Notes: generated by a model from the letters alone, not told the origin. A DNA stretch of 64,000 nt from DASUPK01 sp963744105 (GCA_963744105.1 CAVUSJ010000004.1:620001-684000); one strand, 5' to 3'. Counted from the first letter of the stretch, positions 1-9,716 are shown. Numbers and translations: made by a program.

Positions 1-813
1 AACCGCAACAGCATCGACTGCGTACAGATCACGATGGCCGAGGACTTCGGTGTCTCGGATCGTGGCAGCTTCTACGACCCGGTCGGCGCCGTCCGCGACG
101 TCGTGGTCAACCACCTGATGCAGATCGTCGCGGCCTGCGCGATGGAGCAGCCCGCGGGCCGGGACGCACGATCGCTCAAGGACGCCATGTTCGCGGTCTT
201 CTCGGCGATGCCGAAGGCCGATCCGAAGCAGTATGTGCGCGGGCAGTACGAGGGCTACCGGAAGATCAAGGGGGTCGCCAAGGACTCGAGCACCGAGACG
301 TTCGCGGCGATGCGCCTCGAGATCGACAACTGGCGCTGGACCGGGGTGCCGTTCTTCATCCGGACGGGGAAGGAGCTTCCGGTCGAGCAGTGGGAGCTCA
401 GGCTGATCTTCAAGGAGCCGCCGCGCCTCGGGTACGCGATGAGGGACAGGCAGATGCCCCCGTCGGACGAGCTGGTGGTGAGGCTCCACCCGACGACCGG
501 CGTTCGGCTGCTCGTCGACGCCCTGCGCAGTGACTCCGCCGCTCCCGAGCAGATCAACCTCGACATGGAGTTCGCGGAACAGGGCGGGGAGGGGCCGACC
601 CCCTACGAGGTGCTCCTGCACGCCGCGATGGTGGGCAACAGCACCCGCTTCACCCGCCAGGACAACATCGAGGAGACCTGGCGGATCTGCGGGCCACTGA
701 TCGAGAAGCCGCCCAGGGTCCAGCCGTACAAGCGGGGCTCGTGGGGACCGAAGGCCGCCGACCGGCTGGTCAAGGAGTTCGGCGGCTGGCGCGACCCCTG
801 GACCGGCTCGTGA
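1..813 (+). CDS. zwf: Glucose-6-phosphate dehydrogenase, C-terminal part (5' cut by window edge)
   Basis: Oxidises glucose 6-phosphate to 6-phosphogluconolactone with NAD(P)+, the entry step of the oxidative pentose phosphate pathway, in the cytosol. The frame is open from base 1 and reads VQITMAEDFGV, a family signature, so the N-terminal Rossmann half lies outside the window. Also visible are RTGKELP and the C-terminal run GPTPYEVLLHAAMVGN followed by STRFTRQDNIEETW, all typical of G6PDH. The stop at 811-813 overlaps a possible GTG start (810) of the next gene, so it is probably the first visible member of an operon with a glycosidase, ndh and cydAB. Identity is secure. Confidence 0.96.
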   Translation, partial: NRNSIDCVQITMAEDFGVSDRGSFYDPVGAVRDVVVNHLMQIVAACAMEQPAGRDARSLKDAMFAVFSAMPKADPKQYVRGQYEGYRKIKGVAKDSSTETFAAMRLEIDNWRWTGVPFFIRTGKELPVEQWELRLIFKEPPRLGYAMRDRQMPPSDELVVRLHPTTGVRLLVDALRSDSAAPEQINLDMEFAEQGGEGPTPYEVLLHAAMVGNSTRFTRQDNIEETWRICGPLIEKPPRVQPYKRGSWGPKAADRLVKEFGGWRDPWTGS

Positions 814-845
814 CTCCGCCGAAGACGAAGGGGAAGAAGGAGAAG

Positions 846-2714
846 ATGCCGCAGAGCGCGGCGATGCCGTCGCCGTTCCCGCCGATCGCCGACTACGCCT
901 TCCTCTCCAACTGCCACACCGGCGCCCTGGTGGCGCCCGACGGCGCGATCGACTGGCTCTGCGTTCCGCGGTTCGACTCGCCCAGCATCTTTGGAACCCT
1001 GCTCGACCGCGAGGCCGGCTCCTTCCGCTTCGGACCCTTCGGGATCAACGTCCCGAGCGCTCGGATCTACGAGCCCGGCACGAACATCCTCAACACCACC
1101 TGGCACACGCAGACGGGCTGGGCCATGGTCCGCGACGCCCTGACCATCGGCCCCACTCAGCACAAGGATGAGGTCACCCCCCACACGCGGGCGCCCGCGG
1201 ATGAGGACGCCCACCACCTGCTCGTGAGAACGGTGCTCTGCATGGAGGGCTCGGTGGACATGGAGCTGCTCTGCGAGCCCGACTTCGACTACGGGCGGAC
1301 GCCGGCCGAATGGACCGTGCAGGGAGACCACACCGCCGACGCCAGCGGGGCCGGGGTCACCGTGAGGCTTCGCAGCAGCATCCCGCTGGGGGCCGAGGGT
1401 CAGGTGGCGCAGGCGCGGCACACGCTCCAGAAGGGGGAGCAGGCGTACTGCTCCCTGTCGTGGGCGGAGGAGCTCGCCTCGCCGGAGGACATGGATCACG
1501 CCAACGCGCGCATCAGCGAGACCGCCAACTACTGGCGCACCTGGGTCTCGAAGGCGCGGATGCCGGACCATCCTTTCCGCGAGGCGATCGCGCGCTCGGC
1601 GCTCGCGATCAAGGGGCTCACCTACATGCCCACCGGAGCGACGGTCGCCGCCCTGACGACCTCCCTGCCCGAGACCCCCGGTGGGGAGCGCAACTGGGAC
1701 TACCGCTTCACCTGGATCAGGGACTCGACCTTCACTCTCCAGGCCCTTCACTTCCTGAACCTTGACTGGGAGGCCAACGAGTTCATTCAGTTCATCGGCG
1801 AGCTCGAGCCGAACGACGACGGCGGCCTCCAGATCATGTACGGGATCGACGGCCGGCGGGACCTAACCGAGACGATGCGGGATGACCTCTCGGGATACGC
1901 GGGAGCGTCGCCCGTGCGGGTCGGAAACGGCGCCTTCGACCAGCGCCAGAACGACGTCTTCGGCGCCGCCCTCGACTCGATCCTGCTCCACAGCCACCGG
2001 AGCCAGCGGCTGCCCCGGGGGCTCTGGCCCGTGGTCCAGGCCCAGGCCGAATGCGCGACCAAGGTCTGGAAGAAGCCGGACCAGGGGATCTGGGAGGCGC
2101 GGGGCAAGCCCCAGCACTACGTGTCGTCGAAGCTGATGTGCTGGGTTGCGATGGATCGCGCCTCGAAGCTCGCGGAGATCCGGGGGGACTCGAAGCTCCA
2201 GGAGACATGGGGTGCCACAGCCGAGGAGATCCGCAAGGACATCCTCGACAACGGCGTCCAGGACGGGGTCCTGCGCCAGCACTACGAGACCGACGCGCTC
2301 GACGCATCCACGCTGCTCGCCGCCATCTTCGGCTTCCTGCCGGGCGATGACGAGGTGCTCCGCAAGAGCGTGCTGGCGATCGCGGACGACCTCACCGAGG
2401 ACGGTTTCGTGCTCCGCTACGTCACCGGGGAGACGGACGATGGGCTGTCCGGCAAGGAGGGCAGCTTCCTGATCTGCTCCTTTTGGCTGGTCTCGGGCCT
2501 TGCGATCATCGGCGAGCAGCAGCGCGCGCGGGATCTGATGGACCGGCTGCTTCGCATCTCCTCGCCGCTCGGCCTCTACGCCGAGGAATTCGACACCAGC
2601 ACGGGTCGCCACCTGGGGAATTTCCCCCAGGCCTTCTCGCACCTCGCCCTGATCGAGGCCGCGGCCCGAATCATCATGAGCGAGCGACTCAAGGAGTTCG
2701 GAGTCAACATTTGA
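846..2714 (+). CDS. Glycoside hydrolase family 15 protein (glucoamylase/trehalase-like)
   Basis: About 622 residues. The N-terminal beta-sandwich motif (IADYAFLSNCHTGALVAPDG then IDWLCVPRFDSPS) is followed by an (alpha/alpha)6 barrel with RNWDYRFTWIRDSTF near residue 281 and the C-terminal EEFDTSTGRHLGNFPQAFSH, which carries the family's second catalytic acid region. GH15 enzymes of this actinobacterial type hydrolyse trehalose or alpha-glucans to glucose. No signal peptide is visible, so it is probably cytosolic, feeding zwf upstream. ATG 846 has AAGGAG at 837-842 but only 3 bases of spacing. GTG 810, overlapping the zwf stop as GTGA, is the alternative start. Substrate cannot be fixed from sequence alone. 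Confidence 0.92.
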   Translation: MPQSAAMPSPFPPIADYAFLSNCHTGALVAPDGAIDWLCVPRFDSPSIFGTLLDREAGSFRFGPFGINVPSARIYEPGTNILNTTWHTQTGWAMVRDALTIGPTQHKDEVTPHTRAPADEDAHHLLVRTVLCMEGSVDMELLCEPDFDYGRTPAEWTVQGDHTADASGAGVTVRLRSSIPLGAEGQVAQARHTLQKGEQAYCSLSWAEELASPEDMDHANARISETANYWRTWVSKARMPDHPFREAIARSALAIKGLTYMPTGATVAALTTSLPETPGGERNWDYRFTWIRDSTFTLQALHFLNLDWEANEFIQFIGELEPNDDGGLQIMYGIDGRRDLTETMRDDLSGYAGASPVRVGNGAFDQRQNDVFGAALDSILLHSHRSQRLPRGLWPVVQAQAECATKVWKKPDQGIWEARGKPQHYVSSKLMCWVAMDRASKLAEIRGDSKLQETWGATAEEIRKDILDNGVQDGVLRQHYETDALDASTLLAAIFGFLPGDDEVLRKSVLAIADDLTEDGFVLRYVTGETDDGLSGKEGSFLICSFWLVSGLAIIGEQQRARDLMDRLLRISSPLGLYAEEFDTSTGRHLGNFPQAFSHLALIEAAARIIMSERLKEFGVNI

Positions 2715-4084
2715 GCGACGATCCCCATCGCGTCGTGATCGTGGGGGGAGGGTTCGGTGGCCTGTTCGCGGCTCGCGCCCTGCGCCGGGCGCCGGTCCAG
2801 GTGACCCTCGTGGACCGCGTGAACCATCACCTCTTCCAGCCCCTGCTCTACCAGGTGGCGACCGGGATCCTCTCCGAGGGCGAGATCGCCCCGCCGCTGC
2901 GGGGAGTGCTTCACCGGCACCGGAACATCGAGGTCGAGCTCGCTGAGGTGAGCAAGTTCGATCTCGATGAACGGGCCGTGACCGTGATGCGGCCCGACGG
3001 GATCTTCTTCGAGTTTCCCTACGACAGCCTGATCGTGGCGGCGGGCGCCGGCCAGTCCTACTTCGGCCACGACGAGTTCTCGCGTTGGGCGCCCGGGATG
3101 AAGACGATCAACGACGCACTGGAACTGAGGGGAAGGATCCTCGGGGCCTTCGAGATGGCCGAGCTCGAGCGCGACCCGGAGAGACGGAAAGGCTGGCTCA
3201 CCTTCGTCGTCGTAGGAGGCGGTCCGACCGGAGTCGAGATCGCCGGGCAGATCGCCGAGCTCTCGAGGCGCGTCCTGAAGGACGACTTCCGCGAGATCGA
3301 TTCGAGGTCGGCCCGGATCCTGCTCTTCGACGGGGGGAAGGAGGTGCTGGCGGGATTCGGGGATCACCTGTCGGCGAAGGGGGCCCAGGGTCTTGAGCAC
3401 CTTGGTGTGGAGATCCACACGGAGAGCATCGTCACCCAGATCGACCGCCACGGCGTCGTGGTGAAGTCGGGCGATGCCGAGCAGCGCATCGAGACGGGAA
3501 CGAAGGTGTGGGCGGCCGGCGTTCAGGCGTCTCCGCTCGCGCGGATGCTGGCCGACGATTCCGGCGCGGAATGCGATCGGGCCGGGCGAATCGAGGTGCT
3601 GCCTGACTGCACCATTCCGGGTCATCCCGAGGTTTTCGCGATCGGCGACATGATGGCCATGGACGACCTGCCCGGAGTCGCGGAGGTGGCGATGCAGCAG
3701 GGCATCCACGCCTCCACCACCATCAAGCGCCGGCTGAGCGGGAAGGAGGGGAAGCCCTTCCATTACCGGGATCTCGGCAGCATGGCCACGATCTCCCGCT
3801 TCCGGGCTGTTGTCAGCTTCAAGGGCATCCGCCTTTCGGGGTTCCTCGGTTGGCTCGTCTGGCTCTTCGTCCACCTCGCTTTCCTGACCGGCTTCAAGAA
3901 CCGTCTCGCGACGCTGCCGAGGTGGGCGATCACCTTCATCGGCAACAGCCGCCCCCAGCGGACGATCACCATGCAGCAGATCATCGGGCGGGTGGCCATC
4001 GAGCAGGCGGGGGGCCGTCCCTTCCTCCTGTCGCTGACCCATGAAGAAGAATCCAAGCGGCCCGAGGGCGAAACGCCCGAATGA
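2711..4084 (+). CDS. ndh: Type II NADH dehydrogenase (NDH-2)
   Basis: Single-subunit, non-proton-pumping NADH:quinone oxidoreductase, about 457 residues, peripheral on the inner face of the membrane. It has an N-terminal FAD dinucleotide fold (VVIVGGGFGGLFAARAL), a second NADH-binding fold (FVVVGGGPTGVEIAGQIAEL, near residue 167), the FAIGDMMAMD motif near 308 and a C-terminal hydrophobic membrane-attachment segment (GFLGWLVWLFVHLAFLTGF). The start is TTG 2711, which overlaps the previous stop as TTGA and has GGAG seven bases upstream. It shares an operon with zwf and cydAB, suggesting NADH made by sugar oxidation is passed through quinone to cytochrome bd. Confidence 0.95.
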   Translation: MSDDPHRVVIVGGGFGGLFAARALRRAPVQVTLVDRVNHHLFQPLLYQVATGILSEGEIAPPLRGVLHRHRNIEVELAEVSKFDLDERAVTVMRPDGIFFEFPYDSLIVAAGAGQSYFGHDEFSRWAPGMKTINDALELRGRILGAFEMAELERDPERRKGWLTFVVVGGGPTGVEIAGQIAELSRRVLKDDFREIDSRSARILLFDGGKEVLAGFGDHLSAKGAQGLEHLGVEIHTESIVTQIDRHGVVVKSGDAEQRIETGTKVWAAGVQASPLARMLADDSGAECDRAGRIEVLPDCTIPGHPEVFAIGDMMAMDDLPGVAEVAMQQGIHASTTIKRRLSGKEGKPFHYRDLGSMATISRFRAVVSFKGIRLSGFLGWLVWLFVHLAFLTGFKNRLATLPRWAITFIGNSRPQRTITMQQIIGRVAIEQAGGRPFLLSLTHEEESKRPEGETPE

Positions 4085-5023
4085 TCGGCTCGCGCGAGGT
4101 CGACGGATTCGAGGCTCTGACCCTGACGTCGGGGGACGGCGAGATCGAGGCCGCGTTCGTTCCCGGTGCGGGAATGGTGGGCTGCTCATTGCGACATCGC
4201 GGAGATGAGCTGCTGGGGCAGAGGGGCGGACTCGCCCGGTACGCGGCGGACCGCTCGACCATGGGCATTCCGCTGCTTCACCCCTGGGCGAACAGGCTCG
4301 CGCAGAGCCGTTTCGAAATCGCGGGCAGGGAGGTCGATCTCGACAAGGCGTCGCCGCCGCCGAATGTCGATCCTCACGGCCTGCCGATTCATGGCCTGCT
4401 CGCGGCCGCCGAGGGGTGGCAGGTCGAGCAGCACGGATCCAGCGACGATGGCGGCCACCTCCTGTCCGGGTTCGACTTCGGCGCTCGCCCGGATCTGATT
4501 GCGGCCTTCCCATTCCCTCATGAGCTGACGATCGAAGCGACTCTTTCGGGAGCGGCGCTCACCATCGCGACCGTCGTCGAGCCATCGGGCGACGTCGAGG
4601 TGCCGATCTCGTTCGGCTACCACCCTTACCTCCGCCTGCCCGGTGTCGAGAGAGCCGAATGGCGGATCGAGATACCGGTCAGCGAGCGCCTCGTACTGGA
4701 TGCCGACGAGCTGCCGACGGGTTCGCGGGAACCCGCCCACGTCGGAGGTTGGGCCGCTCGGATCGCGCACCTTCGACGACGAGTTCGTCGCCCCGGAGGA
4801 CTCGGCGCCGATGGTGCTCGAGGACGGCGCCCGGCGCATCGAGGTGGCCCTGCTCTCCGGGTACCCCTACACGCAGGTTTATGCGCCGGGGGACGACGAC
4901 GTGGTCGCGCTCGAGCCGATGACGGCGCCGACCGACGCGCTGATCGCCGGAGGCCCGGAGCTTCCGTTGGTTCCGCCGGGCGAGAGCTTTCGGGCCGAGT
5001 TCTCGATTACGGTGTCGGGCTGA
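4081..5023 (+). pseudogene. Aldose 1-epimerase family protein, interrupted by a +1 frameshift
   Basis: Galactose-mutarotase-fold sugar epimerase that interconverts alpha and beta anomers. The N-terminal two thirds (MGIPLLHPWANRLAQSRF, then VDPHGLPIHGLL) is in the frame of ATG 4081. After ELPTGSREPA the homologous sequence continues one base later (SEVGPLGSRTFDDEF to FSITVSG) and stops at 5021-5023. One extra base near 4737-4743 explains this. The original frame reads nonsense before running into cydA. Start and stop overlaps with ndh (ATGA) and cydA (TGATG) are preserved, so the gene looks functional apart from this base. Either a sequence error or a very recent inactivation. Confidence 0.88.
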
Positions 5024-6411
5024 TGTCTGCGTCCATCACGCTGCTGGCGGACTCCTCCTCCAACCTGCTGGCGGCGCGGAACCAGATGGGGTTCACCCTC
5101 GGGTTCCACATCGTCTTGGCCTGCTTCGGCGTCGCCTTCCCGGCGATGATGCTGATCGCCGAGTATCTGGGCCACAGGCGGAATGACGAGGCCGCCCTAC
5201 GGCTCGCGCGAAACTGGTCGAAGGCGGTCGCTGTGCTGTTCGCGGTCGGTGCGGTCACGGGCACCGTGCTCTCCTTCGAATTCGGCCTGCTCTGGCCGCG
5301 CTTCATGGATCGCTTCGGCGACGCCTTCGGGATCGCCTTCGCGATCGAGGGCATCTTCTTCTTCCTCGAGGCGATCTTCATCGCCATCTACATCTACGGC
5401 TGGAACCGCCTCTCGCCGAAGGCCCACATGTGGGCGGCGGTGCCGATCGTGATCTCCGGGGTGGGGGGCGCCTTCTCGGTGATCGCCGCCAACGCCTGGA
5501 TGAATCAGCCGCAGGGCTTCACTCTCGACGCCAGCGGGCACGTCACGGACGTCAAGCCGTTCGAGGTCCTCTTCAACAACGCAACGGGCTACGAGTTCTT
5601 CCACATGTTCCTGGCCGCCTACATGGTCACCGGCTTCATCCTCGCCTCCATCTACGCCGTCGGCATGCTGCGCGGCCGCCGCGACCGGTACCACCGGCTC
5701 GGTCTGCTCGTGCCCTTGACGGTCGCCGCCATCGCGACGCCGATCCAGCTCTTCGTCGGAGATACGGCGGCTCGTGCGGTGGCGGACGATCAGCCCGCCA
5801 AGTTCGCCGGCATGGAGTGCATCTACAAGGGCGGCCCCGACCAGACCGAGTACCTCGGAGGGATCTGCACCGACGGAAAGGTGAAGGGCGGGATCGGGAT
5901 TCCCGGGCTCGACTCCTTCCTGGTCGGGTTCAGCAAGAACACCGACGTCACCGGCCTCAACCAGATCCCCCAGAACGAGCAGCCGCCGGCGCTAACGATG
6001 CTGCACCTCTCCTTCGACACGATGGTGGGCGTCGGGACCCTCCTCTTCCTGCTCGCCATCTGGCTTGCGATCGCCTGGTGGCGAAAACGGGACCTCCCGG
6101 GTACGCCCTGGTTCCTGCGGGCGGTCGCGATCTCGGGCGTCGCGGCCGTGGTCGCCCTTGAGTCGGGCTGGATCGTGACTGAGGTCGGGCGCCAGCCGTG
6201 GATCCTCACGGGGTTCATGCGCACGTCCGAGGCAGTCACTCCGGCCAAGGGGATCTGGTGGGTGTTCGCTTTCACCATGCTGCTCTACATCGGGCTGTTC
6301 ACGACCGCGGCCCTGATCCTGCGCGCCCTGGCCCGCGGCTGGCGCGAGGGCCAGGAGCAGGAGGGCGAGCTCCCCTACAGCCCGCCGCCTGCCTCGGAGG
6401 GATCGGCATGA
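5023..6411 (+). CDS. cydA: Cytochrome bd quinol oxidase subunit I
   Basis: Membrane subunit of the cytochrome bd terminal oxidase, which oxidises quinol and reduces O2 to water with high affinity. About 462 residues with multiple membrane helices. ARNQMGFTLGFHIVLACFG near the N-terminus contains the heme-ligand histidine (about H29), and EVGRQPWILTGFMRT near residue 389 carries the GRQPW signature. The Q-loop region lies between, at roughly residues 230-330. ATG 5023 overlaps the epimerase stop (TGATG). An open frame running upstream into the epimerase is an accident of that gene's frameshift, not a real fusion. cydB follows with a 4-base ATGA overlap. Confidence 0.95.
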   Translation: MSASITLLADSSSNLLAARNQMGFTLGFHIVLACFGVAFPAMMLIAEYLGHRRNDEAALRLARNWSKAVAVLFAVGAVTGTVLSFEFGLLWPRFMDRFGDAFGIAFAIEGIFFFLEAIFIAIYIYGWNRLSPKAHMWAAVPIVISGVGGAFSVIAANAWMNQPQGFTLDASGHVTDVKPFEVLFNNATGYEFFHMFLAAYMVTGFILASIYAVGMLRGRRDRYHRLGLLVPLTVAAIATPIQLFVGDTAARAVADDQPAKFAGMECIYKGGPDQTEYLGGICTDGKVKGGIGIPGLDSFLVGFSKNTDVTGLNQIPQNEQPPALTMLHLSFDTMVGVGTLLFLLAIWLAIAWWRKRDLPGTPWFLRAVAISGVAAVVALESGWIVTEVGRQPWILTGFMRTSEAVTPAKGIWWVFAFTMLLYIGLFTTAALILRALARGWREGQEQEGELPYSPPPASEGSA

Positions 6412-7425
6412 GCACCGCCGACGTTTGCGCAGTGATCCTCTGGGTCGGCGTCACGCTCTACGCGATCTTCGGCGGGCGCTGACTTCGGCGCCGGCGTCTG
6501 GGACCTCCTCGCCGGCAGCGGCGAGCGGGCACAGCGCGTTCGCGGGCAGATCGACCGCTCGATCGGCCCGGTCTGGGAGGCCAACCACGTCTGGCTGATC
6601 TTCGTCCTCGTCGTGCTCTGGACCGCCTTCCCCACGGCCTTCTCGGCGATCATGACCACCGTCTACATCCCGCTGGCCCTCGCGGCACTCGGGATCGTCC
6701 TGCGCGGAGCGGGGTTCGCGTTCCGCCATGCCCTGCCCGGGCCGGTGCAGAGGCCGGCCAGCCGGGTCTTCGGGTTCGCCTCGTTGATCACGCCGTTCTT
6801 CATGGGAACGGTCGTCGGCGCGATCGCCTCCGGCGAGGTGCCGGCGGCGGGTGATGGGGACCCGACCGGAAGCTGGACCGGGTTCCTGCCTCTTGTCACC
6901 GGGGCGCTGTTCGTGCTGGTTGCGGCCTACACGGCCGCCGTCTTCCTCGTGCGCGATTCGGGGGCCGCCGGGGACGAGGAGCTTCGTGACTACTTCTCCC
7001 GCCGCGCGCTGATCGTGGCTGTGGTGGCGGGCGCGGGAGCGGTGCTCGGCGTCATCGCCCTCCACCAGGACGCGCGCTACATCTACGACGGGCTCACCTC
7101 ATGGCCCGGCATCGCATTGGTCGTCCTGTCGGGCATCTGCGGGCTTGCGGCCCTTGGACTGCTGATCGCAGGGCGGCATCGGGGTCTGCGGGTGGCCGCC
7201 GTGGGCGCCGGGGTCGCGATGATCTGGGGTTACTTCGCCGCGGCCTTCCCGTACATGCTGCCGACCTCGCTGACGATCTCCCACGCCGCCGGTGTCTCCG
7301 CCACGCTCACCGAGGTGATCGTGGTCTTCGGGGTCGCGGCCGTCACCGTCGTTCCGTCTCTGATCCTGCTCTACGCGCTCTCACAGCGCAGCACCCTCGA
7401 GAGCTACTCCGCCTCGAACGAGTAG
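6408..7425 (+). pseudogene. cydB: Cytochrome bd quinol oxidase subunit II, with one-base frameshift
   Basis: Second membrane subunit of cytochrome bd. ATG 6408 begins MSTADVCAVILWVGVTLYA and runs to IFGG. A single extra C at about 6477 then moves the frame, and the family sequence resumes immediately as ADFGAGVWDLLAG, WEANHVWLIFVLVVLWTAFP and further membrane helices to the TAG at 7423-7425. Without the extra base this is an ordinary 338-residue CydB. The flanks and all later codons are intact, so an assembly insertion is the simplest explanation. If it is real, the oxidase cannot form. Confidence 0.9.
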
Positions 7426-7452
7426 GCCCGGCTCGGGGATAGAGTCAGCCCG

Positions 7453-8370
7453 GTGAAGTGGCGGCCGGGCAAGACCAGCGGCAACATCGAGGACAGGCGA
7501 AGCCAGGGCGGTGGCTTGGGCGGGGGGCTCGGCGGCGGCGGTGGATTCCCGATCCCGATGGGCCGGATGGGCGGCGGCGGGATCGGCACGATCATCGTGC
7601 TGGCGATCGTCTACCTGGTGTTCGTCAGGGGCGGAGGAGGGAGCGGGGGGTTCGACGTGCCGGGCCCGAGCAGCGCCTTTCCGCAGGTTCCACAGAGCGG
7701 CAGCGGCTCCTCATCGGTTCCCAACAGCCCCAATGAGGACAAGGAGGTCCAATTCGTCTCCTTCGTCCTCGACGATGCGCAGGGCTTCTGGAAGCAGGAA
7801 TTCTCCGCGGCAGGCAAGCCCTACCGGCCGGCGAAGCTCGTCCTCTTCCGCGGCCGGACGGACTCGGGTTGCGGCGCGGCGAGCTCGGCGACGGGGCCGT
7901 TCTATTGCCCGCTCGACCAGAGGGTCTACATCGACCTCGGCTTCTTCGACGAGCTCAACCGCCGCTTCAAGGCGCCCGGCGACTTCGCCCAGGCGTACGT
8001 CCTCGCGCATGAGCTCGGTCACCATGTTCAGCAGCAGCTCGGTATCGAAGGGCAGGTCCGCCAGCAGAGCCAGGACAACCCCGGTGACGCCAACGCCCTC
8101 TCCGTGCGCCTCGAGCTCCAGGCTGACTGCCTGGCCGGCGTCTGGGCTCGCTCGACCTACGACCGCGGCATCCTCGAGAGCGGGGACCTGCAGGAGGGGC
8201 TGACCGCGGCGGCCGCCGTGGGCGACGACCGGATCCAGCAGCAGGCCCAGGGCAGGATCGACCCCGAGACCTTCACCCACGGCACCTCGGAGCAGCGCGA
8301 CCATTGGCTGCAGACGGGCTTCGACTCGGGCAAGCTCGAAAGCTGCGACACCTTCTCCGGTGGCATCTAG
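7453..8370 (+). CDS. Neutral zinc metallopeptidase (YpfJ family), membrane-anchored
   Basis: 305 residues. The N-terminus KWRPGKTSGNIEDRR is typical of this family. It is followed by a Gly-rich stretch, one membrane helix (about residues 42-57, IGTIIVLAIVYLVFVR) and a large extracytoplasmic domain. The zinc motif HELGHH starts at about residue 186, with a downstream QADCLAGVW segment supplying the third ligand region. These proteins are putative membrane-tethered proteases of unknown substrate. GTG 7453 follows cydB by 27 bases. The TAG stop shares CTAG (8367-8370) with the convergent oxidoreductase gene. Confidence 0.92.
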   Translation: MKWRPGKTSGNIEDRRSQGGGLGGGLGGGGGFPIPMGRMGGGGIGTIIVLAIVYLVFVRGGGGSGGFDVPGPSSAFPQVPQSGSGSSSVPNSPNEDKEVQFVSFVLDDAQGFWKQEFSAAGKPYRPAKLVLFRGRTDSGCGAASSATGPFYCPLDQRVYIDLGFFDELNRRFKAPGDFAQAYVLAHELGHHVQQQLGIEGQVRQQSQDNPGDANALSVRLELQADCLAGVWARSTYDRGILESGDLQEGLTAAAAVGDDRIQQQAQGRIDPETFTHGTSEQRDHWLQTGFDSGKLESCDTFSGGI

Positions 8371-9716
8371 GCGCGGCCGGCTGCGGCCTCCCAGTCCCGG
8401 CGCTTCTCGGCGTACTCGGCTGGAAGGCCGAGGTTCAGATCCTGGGCGACGTCGAGCCAGCGAAGGGCCGCCGGATAGTCGTGCCAGCGCGCGTCGGCAT
8501 CCGCGGCGGTGAGGGCGAGCTCCAACGCCGCCCGCTGGTCCTTCTCGGTCTCCTCCGGGGTCTCGCCGTGCAGCGGCTCGAGGTCCTCCAGCGACACGTC
8601 CATGCCGCGCTTGGCGAGGTAGGGAGCGAGCCGGCGCCCCGCGACCTTGGCCGGCGGCCACCAGAGGGGGGCGGCGCCCTCAGCCGAAGTGGCCGACCGG
8701 CGGCCGACCTCGGCCCGAAGGTAGCGTGGCGCCGCGCCCGTGAACAGGACGCCCCGGAGGATGGGCCGGAAGCGCTCCACCTCGACAGCGGGGTCGACCA
8801 GCGTGGCTATTGCGGAGGCGGCGACGTCGGCCTGCTGAGCCGCGACGCCGCCCTGCTTGATCGGGAACCAGCTGGCATCGCCGGCGGCGTAGATGCGTGG
8901 ACTCCCCTCGACCCGCATCTGGAGGTCCGTTCCGATGAAGCCTTCGGCTCCCTGGGGGATCCCGCCGATCTCGGGCACCGTGAGGCGCGGTGGGGCGACC
9001 ACGCGGTCGGCCGGCAGGATTCGCCCGTCGTGCAGAGCGAGACCGCCGGCCTGGACACCCGCCGCGCGGGCGGTAGTGGTCACCTCGACCCCCGCCTCCT
9101 CAAGGAGCTCGAGGACCCCACGGCTGGCCCGCCTGCCGAACAGGCCCAGCGGGGAACTCTCGTGGGTGACGAGCGACAGGCGGGTATCCGCCTGTCGCCT
9201 TCGCAGCTCCATCGCCGTAAGCAGCCCCAGCTCGTAAATCGGAAGCGGCCACTGGATCGAGGGGGGGACGGCGAAGATGATGTGGCCGACCACACCCTCG
9301 CCGGCCGCGATGAGCAGTTCCCGGATCTCGTCGTTGTCCCGGCCTCCGCGGTACGTCAGGGCACCCGGCAGCGCCGGCTGGGTGGACGCGCCGATGGCAA
9401 GCAGGAGAGCATCGAACGGGATCTCGGCCCCCGTCTCAGTCCGAGCGATCCTGTCCCCGGGGTCGACGCTCTCGAGCACGTCCCGCCGGCGCCCGGCATT
9501 GAGGTCACCGCAGATGTCAGCGATCGGGACCGCCTGCGGCGCGGCGATCCCGAACGGCTCCCCGACCGCAAGCGCCGGCAGGAGCAGCTCGTCGTTCGGG
9601 GCGACCAGCTCGAGCTCGATCCGTTCCGCCACCAGGTGGCGCAGCGCCAGCATCGCCTCCACGGCGGCGACGCCCCCACCCGCGATCACGACCTTGAGTC
9701 GGTTGTCATCCCTCAT
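8367..9716 (-). CDS. FAD-dependent pyridine nucleotide-disulfide oxidoreductase (SQR/NDH-like)
   Basis: About 449 residues from ATG 9716 (MRDDNRLKVVIAGGGVAAVEAM). The FAD-binding GGGVAAVEA motif is near residue 12. DALLLAIGAST, the central ELGLLTAMELRRR region and RIYAAGDASWFPIKQGG near the C-terminal third resemble sulfide:quinone oxidoreductases and apoptosis-inducing-factor-like reductases. I cannot identify the redox-active cysteine pair of a true sulfide:quinone reductase, so the substrate is open. It is convergent with the metallopeptidase, sharing CTAG. A longer upstream open frame (to 9884) lacks family character. Confidence 0.85.
   Translation of the reverse strand: MRDDNRLKVVIAGGGVAAVEAMLALRHLVAERIELELVAPNDELLLPALAVGEPFGIAAPQAVPIADICGDLNAGRRRDVLESVDPGDRIARTETGAEIPFDALLLAIGASTQPALPGALTYRGGRDNDEIRELLIAAGEGVVGHIIFAVPPSIQWPLPIYELGLLTAMELRRRQADTRLSLVTHESSPLGLFGRRASRGVLELLEEAGVEVTTTARAAGVQAGGLALHDGRILPADRVVAPPRLTVPEIGGIPQGAEGFIGTDLQMRVEGSPRIYAAGDASWFPIKQGGVAAQQADVAASAIATLVDPAVEVERFRPILRGVLFTGAAPRYLRAEVGRRSATSAEGAAPLWWPPAKVAGRRLAPYLAKRGMDVSLEDLEPLHGETPEETEKDQRAALELALTAADADARWHDYPAALRWLDVAQDLNLGLPAEYAEKRRDWEAAAGRA

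Noticed and set aside
2576..4513. Minus-strand open frame of 645 codons across ndh and the epimerase
   Set aside because: Same reason: it opposes a clear NDH-2, spans two genes and shows no recognisable motif.
4081..6411. A 776-codon open frame joining aldose epimerase to cytochrome bd subunit I, as if a fusion protein
   Set aside because: The middle section is meaningless in this frame and the epimerase continues in the next frame to its own stop. cydA has its own ATG at 5023. The join is a by-product of the frameshift.
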